From the NCBI GenBank assembly GCA_016713105.1, contig JADJPS010000017.1, positions 372,001 through 436,000 of the forward strand: a stretch of 64,000 bases of DNA, in the 5' to 3' direction. The translations under genes and the position numbers were made by a program. This document shows positions 8,679 to 16,592 of this stretch, piece after piece (the stretch's first letter is position 1; every line of letters begins with the position of its first letter). The notes under the pieces were generated by a model that had not been told where the DNA came from, did no database searches, and saw only the letters and a list, made by a program, of their open reading frames with translations. The stretch is from Devosia sp. (GTDB lineage: Bacteria; Pseudomonadota; Alphaproteobacteria; Rhizobiales; Devosiaceae).

Positions 8679-9041
8679 ATGCTGAGGGTCCTTGCCATTG
8701 CCGCCGCGCTGCTGCCGGTCGCCGCGATTGCCCAGGAGGTGCCGGCCGAGGCTGCCATGGACCTCTGGTGCGGTACCGCGTTCGACCTGATGACCCGCGA
8801 CGCGGCAGCGGACGCCAGCCTTGAAAAGCTCGCATCCGCCAAGCTCTACGCCGAGGGTGGGCAAATGCTGATCCAGCGCGCCATCCCGATCTATCTCGAA
8901 TCCGGCTACTCCGACGCGGCCCTGGCGGCGTTGCGCACCGCACTTGAGACGGAAGTGGGGCGCGTCGTCAACGGCTCTGTCCGCGCCGGCGAGGATGCCG
9001 CCCATTCGTTTCAGGATTGCTCCGCCCTGATCGGGCAATAG
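8679..9041 (+). CDS. Secreted hypothetical protein, WCG[ST]AF family
   Basis: 120 residues. Residues 1-18 form a Sec signal peptide (MLRVLAIAAALLPVAAIA, cut after AIA-Q). The mature part begins with PAEAAMDLWCGTAF, continues with helical Ala/Leu-rich sequence and ends with a second cysteine (SFQDCSALIGQ). The two cysteines could form a disulfide in the periplasm. It is a clear paralogue of the gene at 9690 (same LWCGxAF start, same position of the last Cys). Its stop codon is one base from the ATG of nicotinamidase, so the genes are co-transcribed. Function unknown. Confidence 0.75.
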   Translation: MLRVLAIAAALLPVAAIAQEVPAEAAMDLWCGTAFDLMTRDAAADASLEKLASAKLYAEGGQMLIQRAIPIYLESGYSDAALAALRTALETEVGRVVNGSVRAGEDAAHSFQDCSALIGQ

Positions 9042-9042
9042 G

Positions 9043-9681
9043 ATGACCATGCCCCTTACGCCGCGTTCCGACGACATGCTGCTGGTGGTCGACCTGCAGT
9101 ACGACTTCCTTCCCGGCGGCCAGCTCGCAGTCGCCGGCGGCGACCAGATCATCCTGCTGATCAATCGGCTCGGGCGCCGTTTCGAAAATGTCGGCATGAC
9201 CCAGGACTGGCACCCGGCCGGACATATCTCGTTCGCCTCCAGCCATCCGGGAACGAGGCCCTTCGAGGTGATGCAGCTGCCCTACGGCCCGCAGGTGCTG
9301 TGGCCCGATCACTGCGTGTGGGACACCCACGGCGCCCAGTTCTCGGCCGATGTCGAACTGCCGCACACCCAGCTGGTGGTGCGCAAGGGCTATCACGAGG
9401 TGGTCGATTCCTACTCCGGCTTCCAGGAGGCCGACCGCAGGACCAAGACCGGGCTCGAAGGCTACCTGAGGGAGCGCGGCGTGAAGCGGCTGTTCATCGC
9501 CGGCCTCGCCACCGACTTCTGCGTCAACTGGACGGCGGTGGACGCGGCCGCCGCTGGCTTCGAGACCCATGTCATCGAGGATGCCTGCCGCGCCATCGAT
9601 ACCGGCGGGTCGCTCGCCAGGGCCTGGGCCGACATGAATGCGGCGGGGGTCAGGCGGATCGTCGCCGGCGACATCGCCTGA
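9043..9681 (+). CDS. pncA: Nicotinamidase
   Basis: Hydrolyses nicotinamide to nicotinate and ammonia in NAD salvage. 212 residues, isochorismatase-like fold. The catalytic triad is visible: Asp17 in VVDLQYDF, Lys in VVRKGYHEVVDSYSGF, and Cys160 in ATDFCVNWTAVDA. The metal-binding DWHPAGHISF segment (Asp-x-His-x-x-x-His) is near residue 56. ATG at 9043 overlaps the neighbour's stop region; ATG at 9049 is an alternative. It is flanked on both sides, in the same orientation, by two related small secreted proteins. Confidence 0.95.
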   Translation: MTMPLTPRSDDMLLVVDLQYDFLPGGQLAVAGGDQIILLINRLGRRFENVGMTQDWHPAGHISFASSHPGTRPFEVMQLPYGPQVLWPDHCVWDTHGAQFSADVELPHTQLVVRKGYHEVVDSYSGFQEADRRTKTGLEGYLRERGVKRLFIAGLATDFCVNWTAVDAAAAGFETHVIEDACRAIDTGGSLARAWADMNAAGVRRIVAGDIA

Positions 9682-9689
9682 GGAGCGGG

Positions 9690-10034
9690 ATGCGCGACAT
9701 CGTCGGGTCGATTCTGCTGGGTTTGCTGCTGTCGGGTATCGCCGGCGCCGCGGAGCTGCCACCGGAAGCGGACCGCATCCTGTGGTGCGGCAGTGCCTTC
9801 TACTGGCTGGGCACCGATGCGTCCGACGCCGGCGAAGATGCCGAAGCCGACCAGTACTTCACCTGGTCCGACACCTTGCTGCTGCGCGCCACCGACCTCC
9901 TGGACGCCGCCGGTTTCGAGGACGCGGCCGCGGCGGGGCTGGTCGAGCGCTATGATGCCGAGGTCGTCGACCAGATGGGCAAGCCCGGGGCGCGGTACGA
10001 TGTGACGCGATGCACCGAGCTGGTCGAGAGGTAG
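9690..10034 (+). CDS. Secreted hypothetical protein, WCG[ST]AF family (paralogue)
   Basis: 114 residues with an N-terminal signal peptide (hydrophobic SILLGLLLSGIAGAA, cut near residue 21). The mature part starts PPEADRILWCGSAFYWLG and ends with Cys in VTRCTELVER, matching the layout of the gene at 8679. GAGGAGCGGG directly before ATG 9690 is a good ribosome site. It probably forms a transcript with pncA. It is convergent with grpE, which ends 37 bases away. Function unknown. Confidence 0.75.
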   Translation: MRDIVGSILLGLLLSGIAGAAELPPEADRILWCGSAFYWLGTDASDAGEDAEADQYFTWSDTLLLRATDLLDAAGFEDAAAAGLVERYDAEVVDQMGKPGARYDVTRCTELVER

Positions 10035-10070
10035 GGCAGAACCTCGACTCGTCCGAGTTCGGCTTGTCGT

Positions 10071-10694
10071 TCAGGCGCTCTTGTCGACGCTGCCTTCCGC
10101 CGGCTGGCCCTTGCTGCCGCCGCCCTTGGCGACGCCCACCATGGCCGGACGCAGCACGCGCTCGCCGATGGCGAAGCCGGTCTGCACCACCTGCACCACC
10201 GTGCCCTCCGGGCGCGACGGATCGGGCACCTCGAACATTGCCTGGTGCTTGTGCGGGTCGAACTTCTGGCCTTCCGCCTCGATCGGCTTGACCCCGTGCT
10301 TGGCGAGCAGCCGCTGCATCTCGCGCTCGGTCATCTCGATCCCCTCGATCAGCGACTTCATCGCCCCGTCGGCGGTATCGCGGGCCTCGGCCGGCAGCAC
10401 CATGAGGGCGCGGCTGAGCGAATCGGTGGCGGTCAGCATGTCGCGGGCGAAACCGGCGATCGCATAGGAGCGGGTGTCCGAGATCTCGCGCTCGGTGCGC
10501 TTCCTCAGGTTCTCCATCTCGGCGATGGTCCTGAGCAGCTTGTCGCGCAGATCGGCGTTCTCGGCCTTGAGCGCCTCGGTCGCTTCGGCCTCGGGCTGCA
10601 TTGCCTCGGCCGGAGCGGCATCCGCCATCGGCGTCGCTTCGGCCTCCGGCGCGGTCTTGTGGTCCTCGGGCTTGCTGGTGTCGTCGTTCATCAT
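10071..10694 (-). CDS. grpE: Nucleotide exchange factor GrpE
   Basis: Releases ADP from DnaK. 207 residues. An acidic, disordered N-terminus is followed by the long coiled-coil dimerisation helix (EALKAENADLRDKLLRTIAEMENLRKR, given in part; residues 40-70). The C-terminal beta domain follows, with the family signature FDPHKHQAMFEVPD and VVQVVQTGFAIGERVLRPAMV. Two tandem ATG codons are present and the first (10694) is used here. It lies downstream of hrcA on the same strand, with its own RpoH-type promoter in the 81-base gap. Confidence 0.96.
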   Translation of the reverse strand: MMNDDTSKPEDHKTAPEAEATPMADAAPAEAMQPEAEATEALKAENADLRDKLLRTIAEMENLRKRTEREISDTRSYAIAGFARDMLTATDSLSRALMVLPAEARDTADGAMKSLIEGIEMTEREMQRLLAKHGVKPIEAEGQKFDPHKHQAMFEVPDPSRPEGTVVQVVQTGFAIGERVLRPAMVGVAKGGGSKGQPAEGSVDKSA

Positions 10695-10739
10695 CGGCCT
10701 GGAGTTGAGGCGCCGCCGGGCGGCGCGGACATTGCCCCG

Positions 10740-10769
10740 CATATCGGCCAAAGGGCGCCAAGATTCAAG
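10740..10769 (-). promoter_or_regulatory. RpoH (sigma-32)-type promoter of grpE
   Basis: On the minus strand, CTTGAA (10769-10764), a 16-base spacer, then CCGATATG (10747-10740). This is a good match to the heat-shock sigma consensus. It lies between the hrcA stop codon and grpE. Confidence 0.65.
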
Positions 10770-10775
10770 CCCGGC

Positions 10776-11867
10776 TCAGCCCTTGCGGGCAATCAGCGTC
10801 GAGACGATGTTGGCCGTGTAGTCGACCACCGGCACGATGCGCGCATAGTTGAGCCGCGTCGGCCCGATGACGCCCAATACGCCCACCACCTTGTGGTTGG
10901 CGTCCTTGTAGGGCGACAGGATCACCGACGATCCCGACAGCGAGAACAGCTTGTTCTCCGAGCCGATGAAGATCTTGACGCCCTGCGCCGTCTCGGTGTC
11001 GCCAAGCAGTTCGATCAGCCCGTCACGGCTTTCCAGCTCGTCGAACAGCTGCCGGATGCGATTGAGTTCTTCCGACGCCATGGTGTCGTTGATCAGGTTG
11101 GCCCGGCCGCGCACGATCACGGTCGGCGTACTGCTGCCGGTATCGGAAAGTGTGGCGAGACCTGCCTCGACCAGCTTCTGGGTCAGGACATCGAGCTCCC
11201 TGAGCGTCTGTTCGCGCTGATTCTGCAGAGCCTTGCGGGTCTCGGTCAGCGTCTTGCCGATGGCGAGGTGGGCGAGGTAGTTCGAGGCCTGCGTCAGCGC
11301 GTCGGCGGCGAGGCCGGGGGGCAGCGGCAGCACGCGGTTCTCGACCGAGCCGTCTTCGCCCACCAGCACCACCATGGCCCGCTCGGCGTCGAGGCGGATG
11401 AACTCGATATGCTTGAGCACCAGGTCGGATTTCTGTGCGATCACCACCCCGGCGCCGTGGCTGAGACCGCTCAGCAGCTGGCTCGCCTCGGTGAGCAGGT
11501 CCCCCAGCTGGCCGGTCTCCGCCGGGGCGCGGATCTGCTTGGCGATCGCCGCCTTCTCGTCCTCGTCCACCGCGCCGACTTCCAGCATGGCGTCGACGAA
11601 GAACCGCAGTCCGTGCTGCGTCGGCAGCCGTCCCGCCGAGGTGTGTGGCGCCGCGATCAGCCCGAGATCCTCGAGATCGGCCATGACGTTGCGCACCGAG
11701 GCCGGGCTGAGGCCGACGCTGAGCATCCGCGCCAGATCGCGCGAGGCCACCGGCGCGCCGGTCTCGAGATAGCGCTCGACCAGTTTTCGGAAGATGTCAC
11801 GGCTGCGCGAATTGAGCTGGGACAGCATGTCTTCGGGGATCTTGGGACGCTCGACCATATTCACCAT
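10776..11867 (-). CDS. hrcA: Heat-inducible transcription repressor HrcA
   Basis: Repressor of CIRCE-controlled heat-shock genes (usually groESL). 363 residues. The N-terminal winged helix (residues 15-90) contains the recognition region LSPASVRNVMADLEDLGLI followed by SAGRLPT. The central GAF-like domain follows, with the conserved C-terminal ILSPY and GVIGPTRLNYARIVPVVDYTA. Start at 11867; a second in-frame ATG lies three codons in. It is divergent from rph. I found no CIRCE element (TTAGCACTC-N9-GAGTGCTAA) in the window, so its targets, probably groESL, lie elsewhere. Confidence 0.96.
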   Translation of the reverse strand: MVNMVERPKIPEDMLSQLNSRSRDIFRKLVERYLETGAPVASRDLARMLSVGLSPASVRNVMADLEDLGLIAAPHTSAGRLPTQHGLRFFVDAMLEVGAVDEDEKAAIAKQIRAPAETGQLGDLLTEASQLLSGLSHGAGVVIAQKSDLVLKHIEFIRLDAERAMVVLVGEDGSVENRVLPLPPGLAADALTQASNYLAHLAIGKTLTETRKALQNQREQTLRELDVLTQKLVEAGLATLSDTGSSTPTVIVRGRANLINDTMASEELNRIRQLFDELESRDGLIELLGDTETAQGVKIFIGSENKLFSLSGSSVILSPYKDANHKVVGVLGVIGPTRLNYARIVPVVDYTANIVSTLIARKG

Positions 11868-11926
11868 TTAGGCACAAACCGGTGTTCCGCCAAGTTGGCG
11901 CTGCTTGTTCCCCGGGGCCCCGAGGG

Positions 11927-11942
11927 TTAAGAGGCGGTTAAC
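11927..11942. promoter_or_regulatory. CtrA-box candidate between hrcA and rph
   Basis: TTAA-GAGGCGG-TTAAC is an exact match to the CtrA consensus TTAA-N7-TTAAC. It is located 29 bases before the rph start and 60 bases before hrcA. Confidence 0.5.
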
Positions 11943-11970
11943 AACGGTTTTCAGCGAGTGATTTGACCTG

Positions 11971-12684
11971 ATGCGGCCTTCCGGACGGCAACTGGACGAG
12001 ATGCGGGCGGTGACGCTCGAACGCAATGTGGCACCCAAGGCCGAGGGCAGCTGCCTCGTCAGCTTCGGGTCGACGAAGGTCTTCGTGACCGCCAGTGTCG
12101 AAACCACGTTGCCCTCGTGGCGCCGGGGTTCGGGGCTGGGCTGGGTCACCGCCGAATACGGCATGCTGCCGCGCGCCACCGGCAGCCGCACCAGGCGCGA
12201 GGCGACGCAGGGCAAGCAGTCCGGTCGCACCCAGGAGATCCAGCGCCTGATCGGGCGTTCGCTGCGCGCCGTGGTCGACATGCAGGCGCTCGGGGAAAAC
12301 CAGATCACGCTCGATTGCGACGTGCTCGAGGCCGATGGTGGCACGCGCACCGCCTCGGTCACCGGTGCCTATGTGGCGCTCGCCGAGGCGATCAGGTGGC
12401 TCGAGGCGCGCGGCCTCACCAAGGGCAGGGCGCTGCGCGACACCGTCGCCGCCGTCTCGTGCGGCATCTTCCGCGGCGCCCCGGTGCTCGATCTCGACTA
12501 TCTCGAGGATGTCGAGGCGCACACCGACGCCAATTTCGTCATGACCGGGTCCGGCAATTTCGTCGAGATCCAAGGTACTGCCGAGCAGGTGCCATTCACG
12601 CGCGCCGAACTGCAGAGCCTCATGGCCCTCGCCGAAAAGGGCATCGGCGAACTCACCGTCATGCAGCAGGCGGCGCTCGCATGA
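11971..12684 (+). CDS. rph: Ribonuclease PH
   Basis: Phosphate-dependent 3' to 5' exonuclease that trims tRNA 3' ends. 237 residues, the usual length. The start MRPSGRQLDEMRAV is typical. The phosphate-binding and catalytic region shows RATGSRTRREATQGKQSGRTQEIQRLIGRSLRA, given here in part. VLEADGGTRTAS and the late TGSGNFVEIQGTAE are also family signatures. It begins an rph-rdgB-hemW cluster: rdgB follows after 16 bases. A CtrA-box candidate lies in the promoter region. Confidence 0.97.
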   Translation: MRPSGRQLDEMRAVTLERNVAPKAEGSCLVSFGSTKVFVTASVETTLPSWRRGSGLGWVTAEYGMLPRATGSRTRREATQGKQSGRTQEIQRLIGRSLRAVVDMQALGENQITLDCDVLEADGGTRTASVTGAYVALAEAIRWLEARGLTKGRALRDTVAAVSCGIFRGAPVLDLDYLEDVEAHTDANFVMTGSGNFVEIQGTAEQVPFTRAELQSLMALAEKGIGELTVMQQAALA

Positions 12685-12700
12685 GCACCGGGACCAGCTG

Positions 12701-13369
12701 ATGGCCGACAGGCTCACATTGCGGCGCGGTGATCGGCTGGTGCTGGCAACCCACAATGCGGGCAAGCTGAGGGAATTCCGCGAACTGCTGGCGCCCTTCG
12801 GGCTCGATATCGTGTCGGCCGGCGAGCTCGGCCTGCCCGAGCCGGAGGAGACCGGCACCACCTTTGTCGAGAACGCCCGGCTCAAGGCTCATGCCGCCGC
12901 CCGGGCGGCGGGGCTGATCGCCCTGGCCGACGATTCGGGACTGAGCGTCGAAGCCATCGGTGGCCAGCCCGGCGTCTATACCGCCAACTGGGCCGGCTCC
13001 TCGGCGAGCGGCGCCCGCGACTACACGGTCGGCATGCGACGCGTCGAGGATGCGCTGCAGGCCGCCGGCGCCACCACCCCCGGCCAGCGCCGCGGCGCCT
13101 TCAACGCCACGCTCTGCCTCGCCCATCCCGACGGGCGTGAGCAGCTCTATGTCGGCAAGGCCGAAGGCACGCTGGTCTGGCCGCCGCGCGGCGACAAGGG
13201 CTTCGGCTTCGATCCGGTGTTCATGCCCGATGGCTTTGACGACACCTTCGGCGAGATGCCGTCCGAGGCCAAGCACTCCTGGGCCCCCGGCAGGGTCGGC
13301 CTCAGCCACCGCGCCCGCGCCTTTGCACAGTTCGTCGAGGATGCACTGGGGGGCGGCGTTGAGCACTAG
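12701..13369 (+). CDS. rdgB: XTP/dITP diphosphatase (Ham1/RdgB)
   Basis: Hydrolyses non-canonical purine triphosphates (ITP, dITP, XTP) to keep them out of nucleic acids. 222 residues. THNAGKLREF is the N-terminal substrate-binding loop (residues 17-26). ETGTTFVENARLKA is followed by ADDSGLSV with the catalytic Asp. GFGFDPVFMP and the C-terminal LSHRARA are also conserved. It follows rph closely and precedes hemW. A palindromic repeat lies in the gap to hemW. Confidence 0.96.
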   Translation: MADRLTLRRGDRLVLATHNAGKLREFRELLAPFGLDIVSAGELGLPEPEETGTTFVENARLKAHAAARAAGLIALADDSGLSVEAIGGQPGVYTANWAGSSASGARDYTVGMRRVEDALQAAGATTPGQRRGAFNATLCLAHPDGREQLYVGKAEGTLVWPPRGDKGFGFDPVFMPDGFDDTFGEMPSEAKHSWAPGRVGLSHRARAFAQFVEDALGGGVEH

Positions 13370-13381
13370 CTCTGCCTCCTC

Positions 13382-13412
13382 ATCCTCCCTTTCCCGTTGC
13401 ACGGGGGAGGAT
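13382..13412. repeat. Intergenic palindrome, CCTCCC/GGGAGG type, copy 1
   Basis: ATCCTCCC... pairs with ...GGGAGGAT around a TTGC loop between rdgB and hemW. It belongs to the family also seen at 18614, 25529, 28017, 61469 and 63840. Confidence 0.55.
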
Positions 13413-13431
13413 CACTCCGAGAGGTCCGTTC

Positions 13432-14622
13432 ATGTCCACTGAAACTCTCGGTCACAACGCCATCGACGAGCGCTCGAACGGGCTGTTCGGGGTCTACGTC
13501 CACTGGCCGTTCTGCGCCGCCAAGTGCCCCTATTGCGACTTCAACAGCCACGTGCATCGTGGCCCCTTCGACGAGGCGGGCTACGTCGCCGCCTATGCCG
13601 CCGAACTGGCGCATTTCGCCCAGAAGGTGCCCGGGCGCTCCGTGCAGTCGGTGTTCTTCGGCGGCGGCACGCCCTCACTGATGGACCCGCGCTCGGTCGG
13701 CGCCATCCTCGAGGCGATCGGCAGGCACTGGACCATCGATCCGCGCGTCGAGATTACACTTGAGGCCAATCCGACCTCCGTCGAGGCCGAACGCTTCAGG
13801 GGCTACCGCGCTGCCGGCGTCAACCGGGTCTCGCTCGGCGTGCAATCGCTGCGGGAGGGCCCGCTGGCCGAACTGGGCCGTCGGCATACCGTCGACGAGG
13901 CGGTCGCCGCGGTGCGGCTGGCGCAGTCGATCTTTCCGCGCTCGAGTTTCGACCTGATCTACGCGCGACCGCGCCAGACGCTGGAGGACTGGCGGGACGA
14001 GTTGACCGAGGCGCTGTGGCTGGCCGAGGCCGGCCATATCTCGCTCTACCAGCTCACCATCGAGATGGGCACGCGCTACTACGACCTGTTCCGCGCCGGC
14101 AAGCTCCAGATGCCCGATGAGGACCTCAGCGCCGACTTCTACGAGCTGACCCAGGAGCTGACTCAGCAGGCCGGCCTGCCGGCCTACGAGATCTCCAACC
14201 ATGCCCGTCCCGGTCAGGAGAGCCGGCATAACCTGATCTACTGGCGCTATGGCGAGTATGTCGGCATCGGCCCCGGTGCCCATGGCCGGCTGTTGGTCAA
14301 CAACCAGCGTCACGCCACTGCGACCGAAAAGCTCCCCTTCGACTGGCACAGGAAGGTCCTCGCCCGCGGCCACGGCATGGTCACCGACGACGTCCTCACC
14401 TGGGAGGAGGAGGGCGACGAGATGCTGGTGATGGGCCTGCGCCTGCGCGAGGGCATCGACCCCCGCCGCTTCCACCGCATTTCGGGCCGCGCCATTTCCG
14501 AGCGCCAGATCAGCGAGCTGAAGGCAATTGGTTTCCTCGAAACCCTCCCCAACGGCTTCCTCCGGGTCACCGACAAGGGCTGGCCGGTGCTCGACGCCGT
14601 GGTGGCGGACCTCGCCGCCTGA
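13432..14622 (+). CDS. hemW: Radical SAM heme chaperone HemW
   Basis: 396-residue HemN-like protein. Family members labelled HemW bind heme and donate it to haemoproteins rather than acting as coproporphyrinogen dehydrogenase. The 4Fe-4S/SAM motif CAAKCPYC has Cys28, Cys32 and Cys35. The SAM-binding GGGTPS region follows near residue 76, then SLGVQSL. The C-terminal HemN domain has GIGPGAHGR. The longer N-terminus lacks the extra HemN-specific cysteine context. It is the third gene of the rph-rdgB-hemW cluster. ATG at 13432 follows GAGAGG. Confidence 0.92.
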   Translation: MSTETLGHNAIDERSNGLFGVYVHWPFCAAKCPYCDFNSHVHRGPFDEAGYVAAYAAELAHFAQKVPGRSVQSVFFGGGTPSLMDPRSVGAILEAIGRHWTIDPRVEITLEANPTSVEAERFRGYRAAGVNRVSLGVQSLREGPLAELGRRHTVDEAVAAVRLAQSIFPRSSFDLIYARPRQTLEDWRDELTEALWLAEAGHISLYQLTIEMGTRYYDLFRAGKLQMPDEDLSADFYELTQELTQQAGLPAYEISNHARPGQESRHNLIYWRYGEYVGIGPGAHGRLLVNNQRHATATEKLPFDWHRKVLARGHGMVTDDVLTWEEEGDEMLVMGLRLREGIDPRRFHRISGRAISERQISELKAIGFLETLPNGFLRVTDKGWPVLDAVVADLAA

Positions 14623-14732
14623 GGCCGTGCAGATCCGCTGGCGCCCGCGTCGCGACGCGGGGCTGCGGCCATTGCATGTGACCTCGTAAACCGCTTTACT
14701 GGCGCCGTTTGCCCGACCCGAACGAGCGCCCC

Positions 14733-16592
14733 ATGCAGCACCCCGATGATCTGATCCTCAATCCCGAGGATGAGGTGACGATCCGTCAACACCTGACGCT
14801 GGTGGCGCTCGGCAAGCGTCCCGCCGATCTCGCCATCGAGGTCGGGCGGCTGCTCTCGGTGCATTCGCGAGCCTGGCTCGAGGACCAGGAGATCATCGTC
14901 AGCGGTCGCCGCATCGCCTATCTGGGGCCGCGCGGCAGCTATCGTGGCGAGGTGGCGCGACGGGTGAGCTACCCCGATCTCAGCGCCGTGCCCGGCTTCG
15001 GCGAGGTGCACAAGCATATCGAGTCCACCCACATCACCCCGGAGTTCGAGGCCGCGCTGGTGATCCCGCGTGGCAATACCTGGACCTGCGAGGCGTCCCA
15101 CGAGTTCGCCAATGTCAACGGGCCGAGGAACCAGGAGTTCTGGCAGAAAGCCCGCCTCGAGGGCTCACCGCTCAAGATCTTCATCCAGCCCGGATCCGCC
15201 GTGCCGCCCAGCGCCTGGGAGGAGACCGGCGGCTACTACGGCTACGAGGAGCAGCGCGATTTCCTCGCCGGCGACATGGGGACCGTCAGCCTCGACGAGG
15301 TAATGGACTGGCCCTCGGTGTGGAACCCGGACAACCCCGGCTACCTGCGCATGTGGGGCATGATCGGCGCCACCATGGAGATGCGCGGCGTGGTCGAGGG
15401 CCACGGTTCGGGTCTCATCGATCCCCACGATCTGAGCGCCTTTGCCTCCGCCGGCATTTCCTCGGATCATGAGGTTTGGGCCTACGAGGAAGCACGGCAG
15501 CGGCTGAGCCACGGCATCTTCACCGAACTCCGGCCGTTCTCCTACGACGTCATCATGCCCCAGCTGATCGAGTGGCTGCCCGACTGGCAGAACGTCGCCT
15601 TCACCACGGACGACCGCTCGGCCAGCGAGACGCTGGCAAAGGGTGCCTCGGACTACAATGTGCGACTGGCCATCGAATATGGCCTCGCGCCCGAGATCGC
15701 CATCCAGTGCGCAACGATCAACCCGGCCCGGCACATGCGGATCGACCAGTGGGTGGGCTCGATCGCCCCGGGACGCTATGCCGACATCGTGTTGCTCGAC
15801 GATGTCCCGGCACTCTCGATTCGGCACGTCTATGCCGACGGGCAGCTGATGTCCGAGGGCAAGCGCTTCCTCGGGCCGCTGGCGCCGCTGGCCTGGCCGG
15901 CCTGGGCGAGAAAGACCATGAACATCGGCCGTCGGCTGCACGCCGCCGACTTCGCCATCAAGGCCGATCCGGGACGCGATACCATGCAGGCCGCGATCCT
16001 CCGCCCCTTCCACTGGAACGAGGACTACTGGACCGAGACGCTGCCCGTCGTCGACGGGGAGGTCCAGCGCGACACCGCGCGGCTGATCACCAAATGGGCG
16101 GTGATCGACCGCTATCGCGGCGATGGCGCGGTGGCGAGGATGTTCTGGACCGGCTGCGGGCCGGTGGATGCCGATACTGCGCTCTGCTCGTCGGTGGCCC
16201 ATGACAGCCACAATGTCTGGTGTGTGGGGTCCTCGGACGAGGCGATGGCCATGGCCGCAAACCGCCTCGAGGAGATCGACGGCGGCTGGGTGCTCGTGCA
16301 TCGCGGCGCGGTGGTGGCCGAGATGCGCTTCGAGATCGGCGGACTGATGACGGCGCGATCGGCGGAGGCCTATGACTTTGACATGCAGGGCTTCCATGCC
16401 GCGGCGGCGAAGGTCGAGTGGATGTACCGTCCCGGAGGCGACAACCTCTGGAAACCCGGCTTCCCGGAGCACCTCAAGTTCGCGACGCTCACCTGTTCGC
16501 CCTGGCGCTGGGTGCTGGTGGCGCCGACCGACGCCTGCCCGGAGGGCTTTGTCAACGTCCAGACCGGCGAGCAGCACAGGGTGGTCTGGTGA
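14733..16592 (+). CDS. ade: Adenine deaminase (Ade-type amidohydrolase)
   Basis: 619-residue metal-dependent hydrolase of the bacterial adenine deaminase family (adenine to hypoxanthine plus ammonia). The metal site is recognisable: PGFGEVHKHIESTHITP (His-x-His then IEST, as in Ade), CEASHEFANVNG, VEGHGSGL, GISSDHE, and FTTDDRSA with the late metal Asp. The C-terminus shows the SIAPGRYADIVLLDD amidohydrolase return strand. Ade usually has a Zn/Fe/Mn-binuclear site; a Glu-Val replaces Ile-Asp just before HxH. ATG at 14733 was chosen; a TTG at 14709 is an alternative. It overlaps the guanine deaminase gene by four bases (GTGA). Confidence 0.85.
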   Translation: MQHPDDLILNPEDEVTIRQHLTLVALGKRPADLAIEVGRLLSVHSRAWLEDQEIIVSGRRIAYLGPRGSYRGEVARRVSYPDLSAVPGFGEVHKHIESTHITPEFEAALVIPRGNTWTCEASHEFANVNGPRNQEFWQKARLEGSPLKIFIQPGSAVPPSAWEETGGYYGYEEQRDFLAGDMGTVSLDEVMDWPSVWNPDNPGYLRMWGMIGATMEMRGVVEGHGSGLIDPHDLSAFASAGISSDHEVWAYEEARQRLSHGIFTELRPFSYDVIMPQLIEWLPDWQNVAFTTDDRSASETLAKGASDYNVRLAIEYGLAPEIAIQCATINPARHMRIDQWVGSIAPGRYADIVLLDDVPALSIRHVYADGQLMSEGKRFLGPLAPLAWPAWARKTMNIGRRLHAADFAIKADPGRDTMQAAILRPFHWNEDYWTETLPVVDGEVQRDTARLITKWAVIDRYRGDGAVARMFWTGCGPVDADTALCSSVAHDSHNVWCVGSSDEAMAMAANRLEEIDGGWVLVHRGAVVAEMRFEIGGLMTARSAEAYDFDMQGFHAAAAKVEWMYRPGGDNLWKPGFPEHLKFATLTCSPWRWVLVAPTDACPEGFVNVQTGEQHRVVW

